Source: Nocardioides rubriscoriae
GTDB lineage: Bacteria; Actinomycetota; Actinomycetes; Propionibacteriales; Nocardioidaceae
DNA: 64,000 nt
NCBI RefSeq assembly: GCF_008087085.1
Contig: NZ_VIYJ01000001.1
Span: 372,001-436,000 of the forward strand
Direction of reading: 5' to 3'
The stretch's first letter is position 1. Each line of letters starts with the position of its first letter. The notes under the pieces were generated by a model that did not search any database, was not told where the DNA came from, and was given only the letters and a program-made list of their open reading frames with translations. Positions 32,693-41,530 of the stretch are shown one piece after another. The position numbers were made by a program, and so were the translations under genes.

Positions 32693-33694
32693 TCACCCCG
32701 GGGCGGAGGCCGACCGCGCCCCGCGCCACCGCTCCCAGGCCCACGCGGCCACCATCACGGCCAGGGCCAGCAACGCCCCGACGACCTCGTCGATCACGTA
32801 GTGCTCGGCGAAGTAGACCAGGGCGACGCACATCGACGCCGGGTAGGCGAGCAGCAGCCAGCGCCAGGCCGTGCGCAGCCGCCAGATGCCGTACGCCGCC
32901 ACGAGGACCGCGGTGCCCGCGTGCAGCGACGGCATCGCCGCGACCGGGTTGCCGACCCCGTTGAGGACGACGTTGGCGCGGTGCAGGCCGAGCTCGCCCC
33001 AGCCGCGCGAGGTGATCCGCTCCACGGTCTCGACGTAGCCCTCGTCGGAGGCCATCCACGGCGGGGCCATCGGGTAGAGGATGTAGATGGCCAGGCCGGC
33101 GAAGTTGAGACCGAGGTAGCGACGCATCCAGACCAGCCACTCGCCGCGGTTGCGCGCCCACAGCCACACCGCCAGCGAGAGCCCCACCACGAAGTGGGAG
33201 GCGTAGACGGTCGTGAAGAACGTGTCGTACCAGCGCACCGGCGACTGCAGGGTGCACGGGTCGCCGCACCACGCCTGCTGCAGGGAGGTGGTCGGCAGGG
33301 TGCCCCCGAACAGCCACCGGTCGACGTCGATCGGCATCGTCCAGTGCACGGTGATGTCGAACTCGTCGACCCAGCCGCGGCTGTAGAAGTAGACCGCGAG
33401 CAGCAGCGCGGGGATCGACCAGTCGCGCGGGAAGCCCAGGTGGTGGCGCCACGGCGCCTCGACGTGCCAGGCGATCGTGAGCAGCCACAGCGTGATCAGG
33501 ACCGCCCACGGGTCGTTGGGGATGCCGATCGAGGCCGACCACGCGACCAGCGCCATGATCCACACCCCCACCGCCACCGAGCGGGTGACGGGCCGGGTGA
33601 CGGGCCGGGTGACCGGCCGGGTGACGGGCCGGGCGGGCGCGGCTCCCCCCGTCGGCTCGTCGCCGACCGCCGGCACCGAGGGCGCTGTCGTCAT
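32693..33694 (-). CDS. PAP2-superfamily membrane phosphatase/phosphotransferase
   Basis: The 333-residue protein has about six membrane helices and the split PAP2 motif: a basic segment is weak, but MPSLHAGTAVLV (central Ser-His) and YFAEHYVIDEVVGALLAL (His-x3-Asp) are clear. It resembles the AUR1/inositol-phosphotransferase-like branch found in actinobacteria, which act on lipid phosphates or transfer phospho-alcohol groups. Residues 23-38 contain four PVTR repeats encoded by a 12-base tandem DNA repeat, so the N-terminus may vary in length between strains. The SDR gene is divergent. Confidence 0.88.
   Translation of the reverse strand: MTTAPSVPAVGDEPTGGAAPARPVTRPVTRPVTRPVTRSVAVGVWIMALVAWSASIGIPNDPWAVLITLWLLTIAWHVEAPWRHHLGFPRDWSIPALLLAVYFYSRGWVDEFDITVHWTMPIDVDRWLFGGTLPTTSLQQAWCGDPCTLQSPVRWYDTFFTTVYASHFVVGLSLAVWLWARNRGEWLVWMRRYLGLNFAGLAIYILYPMAPPWMASDEGYVETVERITSRGWGELGLHRANVVLNGVGNPVAAMPSLHAGTAVLVAAYGIWRLRTAWRWLLLAYPASMCVALVYFAEHYVIDEVVGALLALAVMVAAWAWERWRGARSASAPG
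33581..33628. repeat. Four 12-base tandem repeats inside the PAP2 gene
   Basis: Units of the form CCGGGTGACGGG run four times from 33581 to 33628 with one or two substitutions. They encode Pro-Val-Thr-Arg repeats in the cytoplasmic N-terminus of the PAP2 protein. The period keeps frame, so slippage would only change repeat number. Confidence 0.9.
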
Positions 33695-33818
33695 GACGAA
33701 ACTCTAGGCCCAGGTGAACCCGAGATGGCCGTACGACGTCCGATCACCTCGCGATCAAGCACGTGTCCTAGTCGTGGGACCGGCGGACACCAGCGCCGTC
33801 GCCCGCCATGCTGTGGCC

Positions 33819-34655
33819 GTGGACACACCTGCCTCCCCGTCTCCTTCCGCCCCCGCCGCCTCCCCCGCCGTGCCGACCTCCCGGCTCGCCGGGCGTCGCG
33901 TGGTCGTCACCGGCGCCGGCTCCGGGATCGGCCGGGCCACCGCCCTGCGGCTGGCGCGCGAGGGCGCGCGCGTGACCGCCCTGGACGTCGTACCGGCCGG
34001 CCTCGCGGAGCTCGAGGCCGAGGCCGCGGCCGACCCCGGCGTCGACGGGCGGGTCCACACCGGTCCGGTCGACATCTCCGACGAGCAGTCGGTCGTCGCG
34101 GCGGTGAGCGCAGCCGTCGAGGCCGGCGGTGGCCTCGACGCGATCGTCAACGCCGCCGCGATCCACTACGGCGACCACACCCACACCACGACCCTCGCCC
34201 GCTGGCAGCGGATCATCGACGTCAACCTCACCGGCACGTTCCTGATGACCCGCGAGGCCCTGCCCGCGCTGCTCGAGTCGGAGCACGGCGGTGTGGTAGT
34301 CAACTTCAGCTCCACCTCGGCGTTCTTCGCCCACCCCTACATGGCGGCGTACGCCGCGACCAAGGGCGCGATCATGTCGTTCACCCACGCCATCGCCCTG
34401 GAGTACGCCGACCGCGGCCTGCGCGCGGTCAGCCTCGTGCCGGGCGGCATCGAGACCGCCATCACCGGCGCCACCCCCGCCAACCTGCCCGCCGACGTCG
34501 ACTGGGACAAGTTCGCCAAGCTCATGCCGACGCTGCGCCGCGGGAAGTTCGGCGGACCCGACGACATCGCCGGCGTGGTCGCCATGCTCGTCAGCGACGA
34601 CGGCCGCTACATCACCGGCACCGAGATCCGCGTCGACGGCGGCACGCATATGTGA
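33819..34655 (+). CDS. Short-chain dehydrogenase/reductase
   Basis: The protein is a classical SDR: cofactor motif TGAGSGIG, NAAAIHYG, Ser in VNFSSTSAFF and the Tyr-x3-Lys pair in YAATKG, ending GTEIRVDGGTHM. It would oxidise or reduce an alcohol/ketone with NAD(P). The start is uncertain. I use the GTG at 33819, which gives 278 residues with a short Ser/Pro/Ala lead; GTG at 33813 and ATG at 33714 are also in frame. The gene stands alone, with a large stem-loop directly after its stop. Confidence 0.85.
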   Translation: MDTPASPSPSAPAASPAVPTSRLAGRRVVVTGAGSGIGRATALRLAREGARVTALDVVPAGLAELEAEAAADPGVDGRVHTGPVDISDEQSVVAAVSAAVEAGGGLDAIVNAAAIHYGDHTHTTTLARWQRIIDVNLTGTFLMTREALPALLESEHGGVVVNFSSTSAFFAHPYMAAYAATKGAIMSFTHAIALEYADRGLRAVSLVPGGIETAITGATPANLPADVDWDKFAKLMPTLRRGKFGGPDDIAGVVAMLVSDDGRYITGTEIRVDGGTHM

Positions 34656-34657
34656 TG

Positions 34658-34762
34658 GGTCGACACCCGGTGGCTCGGGCCGCGGACCTGCGCTGCCTGG
34701 TAGCGCTGCCGCCGGCCTGGCCTCGCAGGCCCGACCGGCCCGGCGGCCCACCGGGGTCGACC
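34658..34762. repeat. Long imperfect inverted repeat after the SDR gene
   Basis: GGTCGACACCCGGTGG (34658-34673) pairs with 34748-34762 except for one extra base. Inside, CGGGCCG can pair with CGGCCCG and CCTGCG with CGCAGG, so about 105 bases can fold into one long hairpin. It begins two bases after the SDR stop codon. It may be a terminator, a structured RNA or a REP-like element. It opens the 402-base convergent gap that runs to 35057. Confidence 0.7.
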
Positions 34763-34868
34763 GTGCGCCCTGTGGTCACCTTCTCGTCGGGTCGGGGCGC
34801 CTGTGCGTGGTCGGGGCTCGGGCCCAGGTCTGGTTCGTCAGTCTGGTCCGACCCCGACGATGGAGCAG

Positions 34869-34922
34869 TGACAGGACCGATGAAATTTCAGCGTCCCTGT
34901 CACAGGTTCAGCGTCCCGGTGG
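34869..34922. repeat. Half-copy of the 18.7 kb nested repeat
   Basis: TGACAGG (34869-34875) pairs with CCTGTCA (34896-34902). TTCAGCGTCCC occurs at 34887 and again at 34907, where it continues to CGGTGG exactly as at 18769-18784. The left outer arm of the 18.7 kb element is missing. Confidence 0.75.
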
Positions 34923-34940
34923 GACCACCGCGTGACCTAC

Positions 34941-35045
34941 GCGGCCGCCCGACCCGGACCCCGAAAGACCCGGAGCCAGAAGGCACCCCGGTCCGGCTGG
35001 TGTGGTCTCGAGACGGTCGCGGGCGACCTCCTCGACCACCGTGGG
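34941..35045. repeat. Intergenic repeat module, copy B
   Basis: The copy starts with the 23-base block shared with 18969-18991. It continues with GGTGTGGTCTCG at 34999-35010 (as at 46929), the hairpin GGTCGC-GG-GCGACC at 35015-35028, and CTCCTCGACCACCGTGGG at 35028-35045. The outer arms GTGGTC and GACCAC also pair, giving a long near-palindrome. It lies 13 bases from the end of the DUF1501 gene. Confidence 0.85.
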
Positions 35046-35057
35046 TGGCGGCGGAGG

Positions 35058-36350
35058 TCAGGCCATGAGGCCGATGGGGGCCGAGGGCGCGAGACCGGGG
35101 AAGACGGTCGAGCGCTGTCCCGAGATCGCGGGGAAGCGCGACGACACGACCTCCCAGAGCACGTCGCGGAAGTCGTGGCGCAGGGCGAGGTCGCCGTCCT
35201 CGAGGTCGGCCTGGGCCAGCCCGGGCCAGGCACCGCGCACGCTGCCGCCGTCGACCCCGGCGCCGAGCAGCAGCATCGCGTTGGCGTAGCCGTGGTCGAC
35301 GCCGCCGCTGCCGTTCTCCTCGACCCGGCGCCCGAACTCGCTGATCGTGACCACGGTGACCCGCGAGGCCGACGCACCAAGGTCGGCGAAGAAGGCGCTG
35401 ACCGAGGCGGCGAAGTGGGTCAGGTGGTCGTGCATCCAGCCGCCGTCGGCGGCGCCGAGACCCTCGTGCATGTCCCAGTCGCCGTAGTCGATCGCGATCA
35501 TCGAGGTGCCGAGGTCCTCACGCACCAGGGCGGCGGTGTTGGCGAGCACGGTCTGCAGCGGGCCCTCGGGGTACGCCGCGGTGCGCACCTTGGTGTCCGC
35601 CTGGTCGACCAGCGGGGCGAAGCGCTGGGCCGCGCCCACGGCCAACCGGACCCCCTGACCCAGCGGGGTGCGGCTCGGGCCCCACATCGTGCTGATCGAG
35701 CGACGGCGTACGGCGCCGCTCTGGCCGAGGTCGGCCACCGCGAAGTCGCCCACCTGGTAGGCACCCAGGGCGGCGGCGGGTCCGAGCATCGACACCGGCA
35801 GCAGGGTCTCCCCGAGCGACACCGCAGTCTCGGGGGCCGCGGTCGTGTCGAGGCCGGTGACCCGGTTGATCCACCCGACCCGGGCAGCCGACCCGGGGTC
35901 GGCGTCCTCGATCTGCTCCATGGCGGCGAAGTGGCTCCGGTTGGGCGCCGGCAGCCCGACCGCGTGGACCGCGCCCATGGTGCCGGCCCCCCACATGCCC
36001 ATCAGCGGCGCGAGAGCCGGGTGCAGGCCGAAGCGCGGGTCGGCCCCGAGCAGGCTGCCCTCGGGCACCACGATGCCGGGGCGGTACGCCGCCAGGCGGT
36101 CGTGGTCGACCCCGCGGGGCACCACGACCGAGAGGCCGTCGGCGCCGCCACGCAGGCTCAGCACGACCACGACGTTGCCGCCGGGCTCGGCGCCGTACGC
36201 GACCTGCCGGAAGGCGTCGCCGAACACCTGGCCGGCCGCGAGCACGCCGCCCGCGGCCAGCGACGTGCCGAGCATCCGGCGTCGCGACAGGCGGAAGTCC
36301 GGGCACCCGCACGGGGTGCCGGCGCTGGTGGTCGAGGCGGTCGGGTCCAT
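35058..36350 (-). CDS. DUF1501 family protein, Tat-exported
   Basis: The 430-residue protein has a twin-arginine signal (LSRRRMLGTSLAAGGVLAAG near residues 21-40) and then the DUF1501 body: LSLRGGADGLSVVVP, NRSHFAAMEQIED, GDWDMHEGL and the hallmark VVTISEFGRRVEENGSGG-VDHG. DUF1501 belongs to the alkaline-phosphatase/sulfatase superfamily and is usually paired with DUF1800; function is unknown. GAGGAC precedes the ATG at 36350, 10 bases after the DUF1800 stop. It is exported folded, so a metal or cofactor is possible. Confidence 0.9.
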   Translation of the reverse strand: MDPTASTTSAGTPCGCPDFRLSRRRMLGTSLAAGGVLAAGQVFGDAFRQVAYGAEPGGNVVVVLSLRGGADGLSVVVPRGVDHDRLAAYRPGIVVPEGSLLGADPRFGLHPALAPLMGMWGAGTMGAVHAVGLPAPNRSHFAAMEQIEDADPGSAARVGWINRVTGLDTTAAPETAVSLGETLLPVSMLGPAAALGAYQVGDFAVADLGQSGAVRRRSISTMWGPSRTPLGQGVRLAVGAAQRFAPLVDQADTKVRTAAYPEGPLQTVLANTAALVREDLGTSMIAIDYGDWDMHEGLGAADGGWMHDHLTHFAASVSAFFADLGASASRVTVVTISEFGRRVEENGSGGVDHGYANAMLLLGAGVDGGSVRGAWPGLAQADLEDGDLALRHDFRDVLWEVVSSRFPAISGQRSTVFPGLAPSAPIGLMA

Positions 36351-36360
36351 GTCGGGGTCC

Positions 36361-37884
36361 TCAGCGGTGCAGGTGGAGCGGGGAGTCGAGCAGGGAGGCC
36401 TGGATGCGGCGCAGCAGCCAGTAGTCAACGAGGACGTCGTCACGCGTCAGTCGTCGCGCCAGACCGATGCCGAGCACCTGGGCGATGCCGGTGCAGATCG
36501 CCGTGCCCGGCTTCTGTCCGAGCATCCGCAGCGAGACGGTGTCGATGACCGTCTGCAGGGTCGCGGGCATCGGCGGCAGCAGGGACTCCTCGCTGGGGAA
36601 GGCGGCCTGCTCGCTCGGCCACCACCGCGCCGCGAGGTCCTGGTGGTGACCGAAGCTGGTGAGCACCCGGCCGGCACCGGCCCACGCCGCGCCGAACTCG
36701 GGGTAGCCGTTGGGCGCCGGCCACTCGTAGGGGGCCTGCCCGTTGCCGGAGTACTGCCAGTACATCGAGCGGGCGAACGACTCGTCGGTCGTGGGCCGCT
36801 GGATCCTGATGCCGAGCGAGCGGACGGAGGCGATCCAGTCCTCCATCGGCATCCGCACCTTGCCCAGGGGGTCGGCACCGAAGTCGGGGTGGTCGACCAT
36901 CGCGCGCAGCGTGGGCCTGATGGCGGTGCCGTGGGCCAGGTAGGCCTTGGCCACCGCCTTGACGATCGCGGGCGTCGGGGTGTCTGAGACGAACTTGACG
37001 CACAGCCGCCGCGCGAGCCGCTGGGCCGTCGCAGGGTGCCGCGCCAGGTAGGAGAGGTACGCCGTCGTCGCGGCCCGACCGTCGGCCGCGTCGTTGGCGT
37101 GGCGGAAGCCCAGGACCCGCACGGGACTCGTGTCGTGGTCGGCCGGGCTGTAGTAGGCCCGGAACTCCGGCCACCACAGGTCGACGCGGTAGCCGGTCAG
37201 CATCCGGGCCGAGGCCCTGACGTCGGCCTCGGCGTAGCCGCCGTCGACGCCGACGGTGTGCAGCTCGAGGAGCTCGCGCCCGAGGTTCTCGTTGGGGGCT
37301 TGCTTGGTGGAGGACGCGTTGTCGAGGTAGAGGCCCATGGCGGGGTGGATGACGGCCGCGCGCAGCAGGGCCTCGAAGCTGGTCAGCGCGTTGGCCCGGA
37401 CCACCCGGTCGTAGTGGGCGCGCCAGAAGATCGCGTCGTCGTGGAACAGCGTGACGTTGAGCAGGTTGGACCAGAAGTCGGTCATCACCTCGTGCAGCTG
37501 GCGCGCACCGTGGACACGCCGGGCGACGGTCCAGCGGCTCAGGTCGACCGCGACCTCCCACGCGCCCTGGACGTCGTCGACCTGGTTCTGGAAGATCCGC
37601 TGCGGCGTCTGCGCGACCGAGGGGAACCAGCCGTCGACGGCGGCCCCGGCCGGGTCGAGCACGCGCGCCGGGACGAGCTGCTGCTCGAACCACGCGCGCG
37701 CCCCACCGGCCCGGCGTACGTCGGCGGCGAGCTGGGGCGTGAGGCCCCAGCTGAAGCGGCGGACCAGGTGGCGCTCTCGCGCCGGCAGCGGCGAGGGTGA
37801 CGAGGCGCGGTAGACGCTGGCCGGCCGGCCGCGGCGGCGCGGCGGTGCGGCGTCGACGGGTGGCCGGGACCGTGACTGGGACAC
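36361..37884 (-). CDS. DUF1800 family protein
   Basis: The 507-residue protein matches DUF1800: HLVRRFSWGLTPQLAADV, FWSNLLNVTLFHDD, NENLGRELLELHTVGVDGGY, ARMLTGYRV and LARRLCVKFVSDTPTP. No signal peptide is apparent, although its DUF1501 partner is Tat-exported, so the pair could be exported together. I chose the GTG at 37884, which has AGGAG six bases upstream. Function is unknown; such pairs are widespread in bacteria with envelopes rich in polysaccharide. Confidence 0.9.
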   Translation of the reverse strand: MSQSRSRPPVDAAPPRRRGRPASVYRASSPSPLPARERHLVRRFSWGLTPQLAADVRRAGGARAWFEQQLVPARVLDPAGAAVDGWFPSVAQTPQRIFQNQVDDVQGAWEVAVDLSRWTVARRVHGARQLHEVMTDFWSNLLNVTLFHDDAIFWRAHYDRVVRANALTSFEALLRAAVIHPAMGLYLDNASSTKQAPNENLGRELLELHTVGVDGGYAEADVRASARMLTGYRVDLWWPEFRAYYSPADHDTSPVRVLGFRHANDAADGRAATTAYLSYLARHPATAQRLARRLCVKFVSDTPTPAIVKAVAKAYLAHGTAIRPTLRAMVDHPDFGADPLGKVRMPMEDWIASVRSLGIRIQRPTTDESFARSMYWQYSGNGQAPYEWPAPNGYPEFGAAWAGAGRVLTSFGHHQDLAARWWPSEQAAFPSEESLLPPMPATLQTVIDTVSLRMLGQKPGTAICTGIAQVLGIGLARRLTRDDVLVDYWLLRRIQASLLDSPLHLHR

Positions 37885-38215
37885 GCAGCACTCCTGGGAG
37901 ACCGGACGCCGGTGGGGGACGGCGAGGTCGTCCCACGCTAGGCGCGCCACCGGCGGACCGACAGGGACGCGACCGAGGTCTGACCGATCGTCCGGCGTCC
38001 CTGGTCACGACGGGCCACGACGCCCCGACCGGTCGGCCCGCCGTGACCTCGGTCACCCGGCGAGCGTGAGTTTGACGGCGTAAGGAACGGGAAATGAGCG
38101 CGGGACGTCTGAGTCGATAAACTCGGGCACGGCCACCGTGCCGCTCACCTGCGGTGCGCCCAGTCCCACATCATCCTCCCACCCCCTCCACCAGTCGCGG
38201 AAGCAGGGTCAACGA
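37885..38215. promoter_or_regulatory. Divergent promoter region of DUF1800 and LTA-synthase-like genes
   Basis: This 331-base gap holds a 14-base dyad, GTGACC-TC-GGTCAC (38043-38056), and on the plus strand GGAAC (38084-38088), an 18-base gap and GTCT (38107-38110). The latter resembles an ECF sigma promoter of the envelope-stress type and points toward the LTA-synthase-like gene. I see no coding sequence in the gap. Confidence 0.4.
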
Positions 38216-40150
38216 GTGTCCGAGCAGCTCATCGACACACCGGTCGAACCCGCCGGTGAGCTGCGTCGTGAGCCTGCCGAGCGCACCGCCTGGCAGGCGG
38301 TGCTGTGGGCGCAGCGGGTCTCCTGGCTCGGCGCGATGGCCTGCGCCCTGGTGCTCGAGCTCTCCGGACTGATCGGCCAGGACGCCGGCTGGTGGCGCGC
38401 GACCTTCGTCAACGGCCTCGGCTACGTCGCCGACAGCCTCGTGATCTGGCTGGTCCTGCTGGTGCTGATCGCGCTGACCAACCGGGTGATCCTGTCGCTG
38501 GGCATCGTGGTGGCGTTCACCGTGGTCATCGCGGTCGCCAACCGGGTCAAGCTCGGGCTGCGCTCCGAGCCGATCTACCCCAGCGACGTCGACTTCCTCA
38601 AGCAGCCCAAGTTCCTGGCCACCATGGTGGCCCCCCACATGATGGTCGTGGCGGGCATCGGCCTGGCCGCGATCGTGCTCGCCGCCTGGTTCCTCGGCCG
38701 CAGGTACGAGCCGCGGATGGTGCCCATCTGGCCCTCCCACCTCTCGCTCGGCCGCCAGTTCGGCGCGGTCCTGGTGCGGGCCAGCGTCGTCACGCTGGCG
38801 CTCGCGCTGCTCGTCGACACCACCCACTTCAACAGCCCCGGCAACCCGTGGCGCGGCATCTACGAGGTCGGCGACGGCCAGAAGTGGCGCTACTGGGACC
38901 AGCGCGCCAACTACAACTCCAACGGCTTCGTCGGCGGCTTCCTCTACAACATGCCGACGGTCGCGATGGAGACCCCCGAGGGCTACAGCGAGCAGACGAT
39001 GGACGCCCTCGCCACGCGCTACGAGCGGCTGGCGGCCAGGGTCAACCGCACCCGCACCGGGTCCCTCGACGACGTCAACGTCGTACTGGTCCTCAGCGAG
39101 TCGTTCTCCGACCCGACGCGCCTCAACGGCTTCCAGCTCGACGAGGACCCGATCCCGAAGACGCGCGCGCTGATGGAGGCCGGCACGTCCGGCACGATGA
39201 TGCCCCAGCTCCTGGGCGGCGGCACCGCCAACATGGAGTTCGAGATGCTGACCGGGCAGTCGATCGGCCTGTTCGCGCCCCAGCTCAGCTCGCCGTACCA
39301 GATGCTGGTGCCGGGGTTCGACCAGTACCCCTCGGCCGTCGGGTGGTTCGGCTCGCACGGGCACACGCCGATCGCGGTCCACCCCTACATCACCAGCTTC
39401 TACAAGCGCGACCAGGTCTACAAGGTCTTCGGGTTCGACAGCTTTATCCACGACACGACGATGGCCGAGCAGGAGCGCATCGACGACAACGAGTTCATCG
39501 ACGACCAGTCGGCCTTCGACGAGGTGCGCCGCCAGATCGACGCGTCCGCCTCACCGCTGATGGTCAACCTCGTCACGATGCAGAACCACATCCCCGTCGA
39601 CGGCAACTACCACGACCCGATCGGCGTCCAGGGCGTCGACGGCGCCGAGGCCGACCGGATCGGCAACTACGCCCGCGGCCTGGCCCACACCGACGACGCC
39701 CTCGCCGACTTCCTGCAGAAGCTCAAGGACTCCGACGAGAAGACCGTCGTGGTGTTCTACGGCGACCACCTGCCCGGCATCTACAGCTCCGACACCATCG
39801 ACCAGAACCCCGGCCTGGGCATGTACACCACGCCGTTCTTCCTGTGGAGCAGCGAGGGCACGCCCCAGAAGGTGCTGCCACAGAGCAGCCCGACCCAGTT
39901 CCTGCCTATGCTCTACGACCTGGCCAACGCCCCCATCCCGCCCTACTTCGCACTGCTCGACCGGCTGCGCACCAAGATCGCCGCCCTCGAGCAGGGCCGG
40001 ATGCTCGACCCCACCGGGCAGCAGATCACCGTCGACGACCTCGACCGGCAGGGCACCAGGATCCTCAACGACGCCCGCCTGGTCCAGTACGACTTCTCGA
40101 TCGGCAACCGCTACTCCGTCGACCGGATGTGGCCCGGGTCGCTGCGCTGA
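38216..40150 (+). CDS. LTA synthase-like sulfatase-domain membrane enzyme
   Basis: The 644-residue protein has about five membrane helices in residues 30-205 and an extracellular sulfatase/LtaS-type domain from about 285. Likely catalytic residues are Glu295 (LSESFSDP) and Thr337 (LLGGGTANMEFEML); FYGDHLPGIY near 540 supplies further metal ligands. Such enzymes polymerise glycerol-phosphate or transfer related groups at the cell surface. The true polymer in this organism is unknown. I chose the GTG at 38216, just before VSEQLID; the longer frame runs into the promoter. The next gene overlaps its end. Confidence 0.9.
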   Translation: MSEQLIDTPVEPAGELRREPAERTAWQAVLWAQRVSWLGAMACALVLELSGLIGQDAGWWRATFVNGLGYVADSLVIWLVLLVLIALTNRVILSLGIVVAFTVVIAVANRVKLGLRSEPIYPSDVDFLKQPKFLATMVAPHMMVVAGIGLAAIVLAAWFLGRRYEPRMVPIWPSHLSLGRQFGAVLVRASVVTLALALLVDTTHFNSPGNPWRGIYEVGDGQKWRYWDQRANYNSNGFVGGFLYNMPTVAMETPEGYSEQTMDALATRYERLAARVNRTRTGSLDDVNVVLVLSESFSDPTRLNGFQLDEDPIPKTRALMEAGTSGTMMPQLLGGGTANMEFEMLTGQSIGLFAPQLSSPYQMLVPGFDQYPSAVGWFGSHGHTPIAVHPYITSFYKRDQVYKVFGFDSFIHDTTMAEQERIDDNEFIDDQSAFDEVRRQIDASASPLMVNLVTMQNHIPVDGNYHDPIGVQGVDGAEADRIGNYARGLAHTDDALADFLQKLKDSDEKTVVVFYGDHLPGIYSSDTIDQNPGLGMYTTPFFLWSSEGTPQKVLPQSSPTQFLPMLYDLANAPIPPYFALLDRLRTKIAALEQGRMLDPTGQQITVDDLDRQGTRILNDARLVQYDFSIGNRYSVDRMWPGSLR

Positions 40151-41487
40151 ACGCTCCCCGGCCCTCACCGCCCTTCCCGCGGTTCGCCCCGGTCGCACGG
40201 CTGCGTCCGGTCGCGCTGGTCCAGCCCGGCACCGACCTGCCCGGGGCGCCGTACGCCGCCGTCGAGCGCGACCTGCCCGACGCCGGGTTCGCCGCCGAGG
40301 TCTCCTTGAGCTCCGGCCCCACCCGGTACGCCGCCACCTGGGACGGCACGCGCGTCGGGCTGGTCACCACCGTCGCGGGCCGCACCCGCCCGCACGTGAG
40401 CCGTCGCCACGGTCGCGCGGAGGACCCGACCGGCCTGGCCCTGAGCCTGACCGGCCCGTTCCTGACGGCCTGGACGCGCGAGGGCGAGCGGTGGGTGGCG
40501 CGGGCCGTCGTCGACCTCGACGAGCCCGGTGCGCCCGGCGGTCCGGACCCGCACGACGAGGGCTGGCTCGCCGGCCTCACCGCCGACGGCGACCGCGCAG
40601 GCTGCTTCGGCCAGCTGGGCCTGCGCGACGTCCGCGTGGTGACCGACGCCGACGGCACGCCGTGCACCGACGACGGCCGGGTGCTCCTGACCGCGACCAG
40701 CGCCGGGCCGGGCGGCTTCCGCACCGGGCACACCTCGGTGTGGTCGCTCGACCCCGACACCCTCGACCTCGGGCACCGCGGCGACCTGTTCTTCCGGCGC
40801 CCCGAACGACCCGGGGTGCTCGGCGACCACGCGACCCACCTGGTGCGCGACCGCGGGGTCGACGGGGGCGTCGAGGGGGACCGCTGGCTGGTCGCCACCA
40901 GCACCTGGGGCGACTTCGACCGGCGCCGCCGCGCGCGCGTCACCACCACCGTGGCCACCGTCCCCGCCACGACCGACGTGACCCGCGGCAGCCACGTGCT
41001 CGACACGGTGGCGCTGCGGCTGCCCACCCCGCCCGACTCGGTCGGGTCGTGGGACCCGCACCTGGTCCGCGACGGTGACGGGTGGTGGGCGACCTACGTC
41101 AGCGCGAGCCGCTTCTTCCGCTTCCACCCGGTCGTGGCCCAGGGCCCGGCCCTGGACCGGATGTCGCTGCGCGCCTCGGCCACCGGCCGCACGGCGACCG
41201 AGGGCCCGACCCTGGTCCGGCGCGACGACCGCTGGTGGGTGCTCGCCTCCGACGGTCGCGACGGGCCCCGCGCCCACCGGGCCCGCTACCCCGTGCTCGA
41301 CCTCGACCTGCACCAGCACGGCCACCTCGACGCGGCGTACCCCACCAACCTGCCGTGGCCGAGCCTCGTCGACCTGCCCGGACGCCGGCCGCTGCTGGTC
41401 GGGTTCAACGGGGCTGCGTACGGCGGCCCGTTGCTGGGCTACGGGACGCACGGCGCGCTGGTCGTGCAGCGGGCCGGCGAGGACTGA
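40129..41487 (+). CDS. Propeller-like protein of unknown function, possible GH43-like fold
   Basis: I do not recognise the family with certainty. The 452-residue protein is almost all beta, with repeated Trp-rich strands (TRYAATWDGTRVGLVTTVAG; WDPHLVRDGDGWWATYVSAS; RDDRWWVLASDGRDGP; WPSLVDLPGRRPLLVGFNG). The 'DPHLVRDGDGWW..Y' and 'GPTLVRRDDRWW' pattern recalls five-bladed glycosidase (GH43/GH32-like) folds. No signal peptide is seen. The GTG at 40129 overlaps the LTA-synthase-like gene by 22 bases, so the two are coupled and may act on the same envelope polymer. That role is inferred. Confidence 0.7.
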   Translation: MARVAALNAPRPSPPFPRFAPVARLRPVALVQPGTDLPGAPYAAVERDLPDAGFAAEVSLSSGPTRYAATWDGTRVGLVTTVAGRTRPHVSRRHGRAEDPTGLALSLTGPFLTAWTREGERWVARAVVDLDEPGAPGGPDPHDEGWLAGLTADGDRAGCFGQLGLRDVRVVTDADGTPCTDDGRVLLTATSAGPGGFRTGHTSVWSLDPDTLDLGHRGDLFFRRPERPGVLGDHATHLVRDRGVDGGVEGDRWLVATSTWGDFDRRRRARVTTTVATVPATTDVTRGSHVLDTVALRLPTPPDSVGSWDPHLVRDGDGWWATYVSASRFFRFHPVVAQGPALDRMSLRASATGRTATEGPTLVRRDDRWWVLASDGRDGPRAHRARYPVLDLDLHQHGHLDAAYPTNLPWPSLVDLPGRRPLLVGFNGAAYGGPLLGYGTHGALVVQRAGED

Positions 41488-41501
41488 GCCCCTCCTGCGG
41501 G

Positions 41502-41530
41502 TTGGCAGGCACGGCCCGGCCCCCTATTAT
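41502..41530 (+). promoter_or_regulatory. Sigma-70-type promoter of the 55-residue protein gene
   Basis: TTGGCA (41502-41507), 17 bases and TATTAT (41525-41530) form the best housekeeping-type promoter I see in the window. It lies 33 bases before the ATG. A TATCT/AGATA dyad at 41528-41552 overlaps the start region and could be an operator. Confidence 0.65.

Noticed and set aside
33581..33628. Short regular repeats suggesting a CRISPR array
   Set aside because: The units are contiguous with no spacers and encode Pro-Val-Thr-Arg repeats. No cas genes are in the window.
40147..41487. CTG as a non-standard start for the propeller-like gene
   Set aside because: An in-frame GTG at 40129 gives a normal start with a 22-base overlap, so no unusual start is needed.
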